From positions 1 to 64,000 of the forward strand of contig JAZTZO010000024.1 of NCBI GenBank assembly GCA_045637505.1: a stretch of 64,000 nucleotides of DNA, written 5' to 3'. Both the position numbers and the translations under genes were made by a program. Positions 1 through 8,049 of this stretch are shown here, piece by piece. Source of the stretch: RGIG4079 sp045637505. Lineage in GTDB: Bacteria; Bacteroidota; Bacteroidia; Bacteroidales; Muribaculaceae. Numbering within the stretch: the stretch's first letter is position 1; the number at the start of each line of letters is the position of its first letter. A model generated the notes under the pieces. It did not search any database. It saw nothing but the letters and a program-made list of their open reading frames with translations, and was not told where the DNA came from.

Positions 1-91
1 TGATTGCTTCTTTACTTTTGCCAGACGAATAATATTCATTGACTATTGCAATTTTTTCTTCGTCCGTGTAACGGTTTACTGTTTTATTCAT
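1..91 (-). CDS. Transposase-like HTH protein, N-terminal fragment (cut by window edge)
   Basis: The minus strand opens at an ATG at 91-89 and stays open to the window edge, giving about 30 residues that begin MNKTVNRYTDEEKIAIVNEY. A short basic start followed by YTDEEKxxIVxEY and a Gly/Ser turn resembles the first helices of IS3-type OrfA / Transposase_8 helix-turn-helix proteins. The rest lies to the left, so length, frameshift signal and catalytic part cannot be judged. It could also be another small HTH regulator. A perfect inverted repeat (GACAAC-G-GTTGTC) lies at 137-149 upstream of it. Confidence 0.4.
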   Translation of the reverse strand, partial: MNKTVNRYTDEEKIAIVNEYYSSGKSKEAI

Positions 92-242
92 AATCCTAAA
101 TTTTGTTTAATTTCCAGTAAACCTATATTAGGACTAGACAACGGTTGTCGGACGATTTCATAAAAGAAGGAGGGTTCAGCGAGCGCATGACAAGAATAAG
201 AATAAACAATCGCAATAACTATCCTCCTAAAGGGTCTAATAA

Positions 243-287
243 TCTTAAAGACTTTAAGGATTCTAAAGAGATTAAAGGCTTTAACAA
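243..287. repeat. Degenerate 9-bp tandem repeat ahead of hsdR
   Basis: Five imperfect 9-bp units lie end to end (TCTTAAAGA, CTTTAAGGA, TTCTAAAGA, GATTAAAGG, CTTTAACAA) and stop 16 bases before the hsdR start codon. On the plus strand they fall inside a 34-codon open frame (187-291) that would encode a short Lys/Asp/Phe-rich tail. I do not call that frame a gene. The stretch could be a low-complexity leader, a slippage-prone regulatory tract, or the remnant of an upstream coding region. Confidence 0.5.
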
Positions 288-303
288 TTAAAATAAGAAA
301 ACG

Positions 304-3300
304 ATGCGTAACTTTGACTACATAAAGGATTTGGATCTTAGCACCTTGCACCGATTCTGCTCGGCGGCAGAGGAGAATCAGGTGTGTGATCCTGAAATAT
401 CTGCTTTCAATGGTCGTAGAGCATTGGAATATATCGTCAAAGAGATTTACAAGATGAAGGGCATTGAGATAAAGGAGCGTACATCACTTTTTGAGTTGGT
501 GGACGGTGACCCTTTCAGAGATTTCATAGGTGATGAGAGAGTGATGATGGCTGTTCACTATGTGCGCAAAGTGGGTAATAATGGTGCTCATGGTGCTCAT
601 GTGTCCAAAAAGGAAGCATTCTTCTCACTCCTCAATATCTACAATGTAGTGGGTGCAATTCTTGTGAAATTGCGTGTAGTTGAAGATGTAAAACCATTTG
701 ACAAGACCTTAATTCCCAACTTTGTTCATAAATCAGTAATAGTGCCTCCAAAGGTGGATACATTACCAACCGACAAGGCTCTGAAGGAGGTTGATATAGA
801 GGTTCTAAATACAACTGAACCTGTTGTGGAGATTGCTTGTGATATATCGGAAGCAGAGACACGCACGATGTATATCGACCTAATGTTGAAGGAGGCAGGA
901 TGGAACATCAACCCCACAGAGGGCGCAGTGGAACCACTCAAAGCGTGCATTGAGGTTGAGGTAAATGGTATGCCTAATGCTCACGAGGTGGGTTATGTGG
1001 ATTATGTGTTGTTTGGAGGTAATGGTAAACCTCTTGCTGTGGTAGAAGCAAAGCGTACATCTGTTTCACCCATCAAGGGGAAGCATCAAGCCGAACTGTA
1101 TGCCGATTGCTTGGAGGCACAGTATGGTGTGCGCCCTGTGATATACTATACTAATGGATTTGAAACCTATATCATAGATGGATTGGGTTATCCCCCAAGA
1201 AGATTATATGGATTCCACACTGCAAATGATTTGGAATTGATGATTCAGCAGAGAAGTAGAAAGGATATTTCAGACTTCTCTGTGAAAGACCATATCACTG
1301 ACCGAGCATATCAGAAGATGGCAATCAAGGCAGTGTGTGAACACCTCAATAAGAAACATCGCAAGGGATTGCTTGTGATGGCAACAGGAACAGGCAAAAC
1401 GCGTGTATCAATATCGCTCGTGGATGTGTTGATGCGCAACGGTTGGGTGAAGAATGTGTTGTTCCTTGCCGATCGCATTTCACTCGTAACCCAAGCACAC
1501 AAGAATTTTGTGAAGTTATTGCCTTCGACCACAACAAGTGTGTTGAGTGAGAGTGGAGAGAAAGACCACAACGCTCGCATCACATTCTCAACCTATCAAA
1601 CAATGATTAACTACATCGACACAGAGGATAAACCTTTCTCGGTGGGTAGATTTGACTTGATAATCATCGACGAGGCACATCGTTCAATCTTTGGTAAGTA
1701 TGGAGCAATATTCAACTACTTTGATGCGATGCTTGTGGGATTGACTGCAACACCAAGAAATGAGGTGGAGAAGAGTACCTACGATATCTTTGAGATGGAA
1801 CATGGTGTGCCTAACTATGCCTATGAGTTAGAGGATGCAGTTGGAGAGGGTTACTTGGTGAACTATCGAGGATTCAAGCGTGGTTCAATGATATTGAAGG
1901 AGGGTATTAAGTATAATAATCTCTCTGACGAAGAGAAGAAGCAGATGGAGGCAGTTTGGGAGTATGAAATGGCTATGAAAGAACTTGATGCTTATAGCCA
2001 GATTGCTGCCGAACCACAAGAGGCATACGGAAACCAATTTGTGCGAGATATTAACAATAATGAGATATTCAGTTATATATTCAACGAAGCAACCATTGAT
2101 GCAGTGCTGCAAGATTTAATGGAGAATGGTCTCAAGGTACAGTATGGTGAGCGTATAGGTAAGAGTATTATATTTGCATACAACCATCGACACGCAGAGT
2201 TGATAGTGGATAGGTTTCATAAACTCTACCCTGAATATGGGTCGGAATTTTGTGTTCTGATTGACAATTATGTTACCTACTCTCAGGACTTGATTGATAA
2301 GTTTGAGGTTAGAGATAATAATCCACAGATTGCTGTGTCGGTAGATATGCTTGATACAGGTATTGATGTGCCTGATGTGCTTAACCTTGTTTTCTTCAAG
2401 ATTGTGAAGAGCAAAATCAAGTTTATGCAGATGATAGGTCGTGGCACTCGTCTATCTGCTGACATTTTTGGAAATGGCAAGAATAAGGAGTGTTTCTACA
2501 TCTTTGATTGGTGCCGTAATTTTGAGTATTTTGAAAAGAATCCTGAGGGCACAGCTGCACCATCAACAATATCACTTACGGAGCGTATATTTGGACTGAG
2601 GGCAGAGGTAGTATTCCACTTACAGCATCAGAAATATCAAGAAGATGAGTATTGTCGTGGATTACACAATGAACTCAAAGATGTCTTGAAAGAACAGGTA
2701 ATGGCCCTCTCAGATAGTCATATCTCAGTGCGCTCAAAGTGGGAGGAAGTAAGTCATTTCAAAAAGGAAGATAATTGGTTATCGTTGTCAGAGGTGGATG
2801 TGCATACCTTGAAGAACGATATTGCTCCATTGTTGCCTAAAAACACAACTGAACCTACTGCTAAGATGTTTGATGCGTTGATGTTAAACATTGAACTTGC
2901 TTGTGTGAATGAAGAGGTGAAAGCAGACAAGAAGATATTACAGGTGCAGAATATTGCAACTCTACTCGTTGAGAAGAAAGCAACCCTGCCACAAGTACAG
3001 GCAAAGATGACAACCTTGAAAGAGGTGTTGTCGGTTGTCGCGTGGGAGAATGTGTCTTTGCAATGGTTAGAGAAGGTGCGTAAAGACCTTAGAGAGTTGA
3101 TGCAATTCCTCAAAGGCGAAAAAGGTAAGTGGTTTGTTGTAGATATTGAAGATGTAATTACTGATGATGGAGAAACAGAAGGTATTACAATGAAGGTATC
3201 TTACAAGCAGCGTATCATTGATTTCCTTGCTAATAACCGCAACCTACCTGTATTGAAGAAGATTTACAACATTGAGCAGTTGTCGGTTGAGGATATAAAA

Positions 3301-3684
3301 GAGTTGGAGCGTATTCTATGGTCAGAACTTGGGAGCAAGGATGATTATGCAAAATATACTCAAAATATGCTCTTTGGTGGTAATGTAGCGGCATTTATTC
3401 GTTCATTGATAGGAGTCGATAGAGGAGAAGCATTGAATAAGTTTAGTGAGTTTCTATCTGATAATGCTCTAAATTCAGAGCAAGAGGACTTCTTAAATAC
3501 CATTGTGCAGTATGTGTGCGAAAATGGGGATATAACAAAGGAAATTGTGGTCAATGAGGCTCCATTTGATGAGAAGTTGGTGTTATTCACTCCATATATG
3601 ATACCACTCGGAAAGTATATTGATAATATCCATAATGTGATTATTCCTCAAGGATATACCTCAACAGGTATTTACGCATCATAA
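304..3684 (+). CDS. hsdR: Type I restriction enzyme, HsdR (R subunit), EcoEI-like
   Basis: This is the motor and nuclease subunit of a type I restriction-modification complex. It translocates DNA using ATP and cuts unmethylated DNA when joined with HsdM and HsdS. Residues 1-120 look like a DUF4145 domain. A PD-(D/E)xK-type nuclease core follows (D233, then E248-A-K250). The SF2 helicase core has Walker A ATGTGKT at about 360, DEAH at 456-459, TATP, and motif VI in IGRGTR. The C-terminus resembles EcoEI_R_C. Its 1126 residues are full length with no frameshift. No hsdM or hsdS is present downstream; a transposase-like fragment lies upstream, so partners may be to the left or lost. The gene converges on lpxB with only 18 bases between and no evident terminator. 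Confidence 0.9.
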   Translation: MRNFDYIKDLDLSTLHRFCSAAEENQVCDPEISAFNGRRALEYIVKEIYKMKGIEIKERTSLFELVDGDPFRDFIGDERVMMAVHYVRKVGNNGAHGAHVSKKEAFFSLLNIYNVVGAILVKLRVVEDVKPFDKTLIPNFVHKSVIVPPKVDTLPTDKALKEVDIEVLNTTEPVVEIACDISEAETRTMYIDLMLKEAGWNINPTEGAVEPLKACIEVEVNGMPNAHEVGYVDYVLFGGNGKPLAVVEAKRTSVSPIKGKHQAELYADCLEAQYGVRPVIYYTNGFETYIIDGLGYPPRRLYGFHTANDLELMIQQRSRKDISDFSVKDHITDRAYQKMAIKAVCEHLNKKHRKGLLVMATGTGKTRVSISLVDVLMRNGWVKNVLFLADRISLVTQAHKNFVKLLPSTTTSVLSESGEKDHNARITFSTYQTMINYIDTEDKPFSVGRFDLIIIDEAHRSIFGKYGAIFNYFDAMLVGLTATPRNEVEKSTYDIFEMEHGVPNYAYELEDAVGEGYLVNYRGFKRGSMILKEGIKYNNLSDEEKKQMEAVWEYEMAMKELDAYSQIAAEPQEAYGNQFVRDINNNEIFSYIFNEATIDAVLQDLMENGLKVQYGERIGKSIIFAYNHRHAELIVDRFHKLYPEYGSEFCVLIDNYVTYSQDLIDKFEVRDNNPQIAVSVDMLDTGIDVPDVLNLVFFKIVKSKIKFMQMIGRGTRLSADIFGNGKNKECFYIFDWCRNFEYFEKNPEGTAAPSTISLTERIFGLRAEVVFHLQHQKYQEDEYCRGLHNELKDVLKEQVMALSDSHISVRSKWEEVSHFKKEDNWLSLSEVDVHTLKNDIAPLLPKNTTEPTAKMFDALMLNIELACVNEEVKADKKILQVQNIATLLVEKKATLPQVQAKMTTLKEVLSVVAWENVSLQWLEKVRKDLRELMQFLKGEKGKWFVVDIEDVITDDGETEGITMKVSYKQRIIDFLANNRNLPVLKKIYNIEQLSVEDIKELERILWSELGSKDDYAKYTQNMLFGGNVAAFIRSLIGVDRGEALNKFSEFLSDNALNSEQEDFLNTIVQYVCENGDITKEIVVNEAPFDEKLVLFTPYMIPLGKYIDNIHNVIIPQGYTSTGIYAS

Positions 3685-3702
3685 GCAAGTGCCAACGACT
3701 CT

Positions 3703-4824
3703 CTAATTGACTAATTCTTCAACAATGAGTCGTGCTGTTGTTTGGGCGGCTTTGTTGGTGCCGAGGCGTGAGCGCATGTGGGTGTAACCGTCGAGTTGGG
3801 TTTGGTGATTTGCGCCACCGGGTATCACTTTGCTCAATTCAAGGGCAACACCTTCGGGCTCGCAATAATGCAATAGCATCTCTTTTACGATCTTGCGATT
3901 TGCGATTAGGTTTGGGAGTGATACAAACGGAATTTTTAAGATGTGTTTGAAAAGGTTGTACGAAATTTTTGAGCCATTGGCTCGATAGCACACAACTTGT
4001 GGAGTACGCAATAGGGCGGCTTCGAGTGTGGCTGTTCCCGATGTGACAAGAGCAGCCTCGGCTACGCTCATTAATTCAAAAGTGGCACCAGTTACGACTG
4101 GGAGGTTGCTCATGGCTGAATACATTGAGCCATCAATGCCCGGAGCACCAGCTATAACTGCTTGATATTGGGGGAAGCGTTTTGCCGCTTCAAGCATAAT
4201 GGGGAGATTGTTGCGAATCTCTCCTCGTCGTGATCCTGGTACAAGGGCAAGAATGGGGCGTGCCTCAAGGTTGTGTGTATTGATGAAATCATCGACCGAT
4301 GGTAGCGATTGCATGCGTTGTTCAATCTCTTCAACCGATGGGTTGCCTACATATGTTACATCGTAGTTGTGTTTTTGGAAGAACTCTACCTCAAAGGGAA
4401 GAATGGAAAACAATCGGGTGATATATTTCTTAATATCTTTCACGCGATACTCCTTCCAAGCCCATACTTTGGGCGATATGTAATAAAATACAGGTATGCC
4501 TAACTGATGGGCTGCTTTGGCAAGTTTGAGATTAAAACTTGGATAGTCAACAAGTATTAAAGCGTCGGGGCATGATTGGCGTAGGGCCTCCTTTGCACGA
4601 CGGAGGTTGCCAAATACTTTATCGAGGTTGCGCAACACCTCGCTAAATCCCATATAAGCCATATCGCGATAGTCAACTACAGGCTCGCGGCCAGTAACTT
4701 TGCGCATGAGGTCGCCACCGAGATACACAAACTCGGCATTAGCGTCAACTCGTTGTAATTCTTTAATTAGTTCGGCAGCATGTATATCGCCCGAAGCCTC
4801 ACCAACCGACAAAAAATATTTCAT
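3703..4824 (-). CDS. lpxB: Lipid-A-disaccharide synthase
   Basis: LpxB is a GT19 glycosyltransferase that joins UDP-2,3-diacylglucosamine and lipid X to form the lipid A disaccharide at the inner membrane. The N-terminal SVGEASGDIHA motif, the DYPSFNLKLA and YYISPKVWAWKEYR blocks, and ALVPGSRRGEI are all hallmarks of the family. At 373 residues it matches the usual length of about 380. The start at 4824 gives MKYFLSVGEASGD, the canonical beginning. It stands alone here without surE or other lpx genes. Lipid A synthesis is constitutive, and no special regulation is visible. Confidence 0.95.
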   Translation of the reverse strand: MKYFLSVGEASGDIHAAELIKELQRVDANAEFVYLGGDLMRKVTGREPVVDYRDMAYMGFSEVLRNLDKVFGNLRRAKEALRQSCPDALILVDYPSFNLKLAKAAHQLGIPVFYYISPKVWAWKEYRVKDIKKYITRLFSILPFEVEFFQKHNYDVTYVGNPSVEEIEQRMQSLPSVDDFINTHNLEARPILALVPGSRRGEIRNNLPIMLEAAKRFPQYQAVIAGAPGIDGSMYSAMSNLPVVTGATFELMSVAEAALVTSGTATLEAALLRTPQVVCYRANGSKISYNLFKHILKIPFVSLPNLIANRKIVKEMLLHYCEPEGVALELSKVIPGGANHQTQLDGYTHMRSRLGTNKAAQTTARLIVEELVN

Positions 4825-4928
4825 ATTGTCAACTTGTTAATTAATCCTATCACAAAGATACAACAAAGAATTGAAATGTAAAGGGCTTAATTAAATGAAG
4901 CACAATATTGCCCTTATAAAAGTAAAAA

Positions 4929-4963
4929 GTGCTGTGGCGAATTGAGAAATTGCGCAACAGCAC
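4929..4963 (-). terminator. Rho-independent terminator of the two-repeat secreted protein gene
   Basis: GTGCTGT pairs with ACAGCAC around an inner GCG/CGC-type stem. Read on the minus strand it is followed by a T-rich run (TTTTTACTTTTAT) and lies 22 bases after the stop codon at 4985. Confidence 0.75.
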
Positions 4964-4984
4964 CTAAACTATTTTGATAACTTG

Positions 4985-6397
4985 TTATTTAGTTACAGGG
5001 TGAACCAAGCATTCTTCGTAGCGCTCTTCATAACCGATTTTTACAAAATCTTTGGTGATCATCAGAGAGTATGCCGAATCGTTGTATCTGCTTTCGGCTG
5101 AGTCGGCAGTCCAGAACGAACTGCTATATTCGCCATTTTTTACAGGGAAGAAGATGTAATTGCCGTTGATTTTACTGATGGCCTTGCACCCGTAAATGCG
5201 TCCCAACTGAGTCCACTCCCAGGTGCAGTTATCGAGCAATTCTTGAACCTCCGCCTTTGTTGGAAGTCGCCAAGTGCCACCCCAAAGAGATTTTGCAACG
5301 TCGTATTTTGAGTTGGCTTTAATACTTGCAATCTCTTTTTTGTCTAAGCTGGTGCGACCATTCTCTTTGTCTGTTGCAGGTTTTAGAGCTCCCCATTCAT
5401 ATTCGGTGCCGTATTCCTCTGAAGATGGTGCGCCGATATGGCATGTAGCCCATTTTACACCCGATGGCAAACCGAGGTCAACCCACTTGTGACCATTAGT
5501 TTGACCTTGTGACGACACGGTTATCATGGTGCTGTTTGTTGAAACTGGGCGCACGCCAAATCCTGATGAACGTTCGCCTGTGCCCATCTCGCCGAGTGCT
5601 GCACCGAAGTGATAGTTCCAAGCGCCATTGTTGTATGAATCCTTGTAAGGAGTTGAAGCCCAATAGTTGCCACACACGTTGGCATTCTCTATCTTTGATG
5701 AACGCTCTTTATAACCGGTTGAAGGTAGGAAAATTGAACGACCATTTTTGCTATTGGTAAATAAATGCCCATAGAGATTGCCTTTTTTGACGTAGTCGTA
5801 GTCGCAATATTGTAATAACTCGTCAAACTCAGCTTTTGTAGGCATTCGCCACGCTTTGCCCCATTTGGCGGTTGCTACGTCGTAGGTTGCATTGCCCGAA
5901 ATGTCGTCCATTTCTTTGCCGTATGTTTTGCCGTTTGAAGGCATGTAAGATGTCTTTGTTGCAGTTTCGCCCCAAGCATAGAGACCACCAGGCTGTTCGG
6001 GCTTTGTGGCTCCCACATTGCAAGTAGCCCATAGTGTGCCCGAAGGAAGACCTAAATCCACCCATTCGTGTCCGTTGATTTTGCCTGTTGCAGGGCCTTC
6101 ACTTTTTGGTGCATCTGCTTTCTTTGTCCTAACGATTTCGCCTTTCGCTTCTAATAGTTGGAGGTGTCTTTCGTTTTGATTTTCAGAAGATACCTCTTCT
6201 TGGCTTGAAGAACTATTATTGTTGTTATCATCACTTTGGGTTATAACCTTTGACGCTTTGTCGACACCTTTCTTTATCTGTTTTACGGCCTCTGATTCAA
6301 CAGCTTTCTTTATTCTTTTTAGAAGACTTTGTGCGTTTGTGTCAATAGTTCCTATAGAAAGGAGTAGCGCTAATGCAATAACTAATTTTCTTCTCAT
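4985..6397 (-). CDS. Secreted protein with two Fibrobacter-paralogous (FISUMP-like) domains
   Basis: A signal peptide (MRRKLVIALALLLSIGTIDTNAQ) is followed by a Ser/Asn/Gln-rich linker to about residue 105. Two related domains follow, each opening with NGHxWVDLGLPSG and WATC (about 108-285 and 300-469). Each carries a W-R-(M/L)-PTKAE block and ends in V(R/H)PV. This fold is common in secreted Bacteroidales proteins and resembles the Fibrobacter succinogenes major paralogous domain. Its function is unknown; surface display or glycan contact is a guess. The two copies have diverged, and the second lacks the long FLPSTGY segment of the first. It has its own terminator and appears monocistronic. 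Confidence 0.75.
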   Translation of the reverse strand: MRRKLVIALALLLSIGTIDTNAQSLLKRIKKAVESEAVKQIKKGVDKASKVITQSDDNNNNSSSSQEEVSSENQNERHLQLLEAKGEIVRTKKADAPKSEGPATGKINGHEWVDLGLPSGTLWATCNVGATKPEQPGGLYAWGETATKTSYMPSNGKTYGKEMDDISGNATYDVATAKWGKAWRMPTKAEFDELLQYCDYDYVKKGNLYGHLFTNSKNGRSIFLPSTGYKERSSKIENANVCGNYWASTPYKDSYNNGAWNYHFGAALGEMGTGERSSGFGVRPVSTNSTMITVSSQGQTNGHKWVDLGLPSGVKWATCHIGAPSSEEYGTEYEWGALKPATDKENGRTSLDKKEIASIKANSKYDVAKSLWGGTWRLPTKAEVQELLDNCTWEWTQLGRIYGCKAISKINGNYIFFPVKNGEYSSSFWTADSAESRYNDSAYSLMITKDFVKIGYEERYEECLVHPVTK

Positions 6398-6650
6398 GAT
6401 ATTTAATTTGATAAATGTGTGAGATGTAAAAATCAGCGTAAATTTAGATACTTAAATTTGTAATGTCAAGTTTTGTAGCATGTTATTTAGTATAAAAGAG
6501 TAATAATCAAAAATGGAGGCTCATATGAAACGACTTTAAATTCTTTTTAGATTATGATAATTGTTTGAGTAGGATTTTATGCAAAAAAACGAAAATCAAT
6601 CTAAATAATCTATTAATAGAGCGAGTTTTATTGCTTTTCTTTGTAAAGAA

Positions 6651-6683
6651 TTAGGCATTTATGAATTGTTATTGCTATCTTTG
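6651..6683 (+). promoter_or_regulatory. Bacteroidales-type promoter of hflX
   Basis: A -7 element TATCTTTG (6676-6683) lies 8 bases before the hflX ATG at 6692, with a weak TTAGG at the -33 position. The spacing predicts transcription starting within a few bases of the ATG, so the mRNA would be nearly leaderless. Confidence 0.65.
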
Positions 6684-6691
6684 CGCCCACG

Positions 6692-7924
6692 ATGAAAGAT
6701 TTAATATTAAGTAAAGAAACAAGCGAAAAGGCTGTGCTCGTGGGACTCATTACTCCTCAACAGGGGGAGGCAAAGGCTAATGAGTATCTCGACGAGTTGG
6801 CATTCCTTGCCGATACAGCTGGTGCAGTTACTGTGAAAAAGTTCCTTCAACGCCTCGACCACCCCAATACTGCCACATTTGTGGGAAAGGGTAAACTTGA
6901 GGAGATTAAGCAGTTTGTAGAGGAAAATGAGATAGGGATGGTGATTTTTGATGATGACCTCTCGACCAAACAGGTGTCAATTATCGAACGAGAATTGCAA
7001 GTGAAGATTCTCGACCGTACAAGTCTTATCCTTGATATTTTTGCCAAACGAGCGCAAACTGCTAATGCTAAAACGCAGGTGGAACTTGCTCAATATCAAT
7101 ATCTATTGCCACGATTGACTCGAATGTGGACTCACTTGGAGCGTCAACGAGGTGGTATAGGTATGCGTGGTCCTGGTGAAACTCAAATCGAGACCGACCG
7201 CCGTATTATTCTTGACAAAATTTCGCGCCTTAAAGCCGAACTTAAAAATATCGACAAACAAAAGTCTATCCAACGCAAAAATCGAGGCAAACTCACTCGC
7301 GTGGCTCTTGTAGGTTATACCAATGTGGGTAAATCTACTTTGATGAACCTTTTGAGTAAGAGTGATGTGTTTGCCGAAAATAAACTTTTTGCGACACTCG
7401 ATACCACTGTTCGCAAGGTGATTATTGAGAACTTGCCTTTCTTGTTGACCGACACAGTTGGGTTTATTCGCAAACTCCCCACCCACTTGGTTGAGTCGTT
7501 TAAGTCAACACTCGATGAGGTGCGCGAAGCCGATGTGTTGCTTCATGTGGTGGATATAAGCCACCCTCAATTTGAAGAGCAAGTGGAGGTGGTAAATAAA
7601 ACCTTGCAAGAAATATGCGATAGTGCCGATAAACCCATGATTATGGTGTTTAATAAGGTTGATGCATTCACATATACTCCAAAAGATGAGGACGACCTCA
7701 CTCCTCGCACTCGCGAAAATATTTCACTCGACGAATTGAAAGCAACTTGGATGAGTAAAATGCACGAAAACTGTGTGTTTATCTCGGCCAAACAACAAAT
7801 AAATATTGATGAGTTGAAAGAGAAAGTTTATGCAAAGGCAAAGGAAATTCATCTTTCGCGTTTCCCATATAACGACTTCCTCTTCCAAACATATGACCAA
7901 GAAGATTGGGATAGCGAGTCGTAA
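6692..7924 (+). CDS. hflX: GTPase HflX
   Basis: HflX is a ribosome-associated GTPase that splits or rescues stalled 70S ribosomes. The N-terminal HflX domain (about 20-180) carries the glycine-rich RGGIGMRGPGETQIE hallmark. The G domain follows with G1 GYTNVGKST, G3 DTVGF, G4 NKVD and G5 SAK. At 410 residues it is full length, ending in an acidic tail (QEDWDSES). The ATG at 6692 follows its promoter directly, and no earlier in-frame start fits. It is transcribed divergently from the preceding gene across a 294-bp spacer in which I see only the promoter. Confidence 0.95.
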   Translation: MKDLILSKETSEKAVLVGLITPQQGEAKANEYLDELAFLADTAGAVTVKKFLQRLDHPNTATFVGKGKLEEIKQFVEENEIGMVIFDDDLSTKQVSIIERELQVKILDRTSLILDIFAKRAQTANAKTQVELAQYQYLLPRLTRMWTHLERQRGGIGMRGPGETQIETDRRIILDKISRLKAELKNIDKQKSIQRKNRGKLTRVALVGYTNVGKSTLMNLLSKSDVFAENKLFATLDTTVRKVIIENLPFLLTDTVGFIRKLPTHLVESFKSTLDEVREADVLLHVVDISHPQFEEQVEVVNKTLQEICDSADKPMIMVFNKVDAFTYTPKDEDDLTPRTRENISLDELKATWMSKMHENCVFISAKQQINIDELKEKVYAKAKEIHLSRFPYNDFLFQTYDQEDWDSES

Positions 7925-7937
7925 ACGACTTGCGCCC

Positions 7938-7945
7938 TATCTTTG
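7938..7945 (+). promoter_or_regulatory. -7 element of the DUF4954 gene
   Basis: TATCTTTG lies just after hflX and about 100 bases upstream of the next ATG, implying a leader of roughly 100 nt. That leader contains a perfect 7-bp hairpin, AAACTCG-TTG-CGAGTTT (8004-8020), without a T-run. The -33 box is not clear. Confidence 0.45.
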
Positions 7946-8049
7946 TTCCATAAAATTCTCTACCTCGGAGCCTAATCGTTCCAACTCATAACCAAATATA
8001 AAACTCGTTGCGAGTTTAATAATAACCTTTATTGTAATAGTGTAACAGA

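Noticed and set aside
243..287. Short tandem repeats considered as a CRISPR array
   Set aside because: Units are 9 bases with no spacers; no array of 25-40 base repeats with unique spacers is present in the window.
88..351. Minus-strand open frame of 87 codons overlapping the start of hsdR
   Set aside because: It overlaps hsdR and the 9-bp repeat; composition is driven by the repeat and A/T runs, with no family resemblance.
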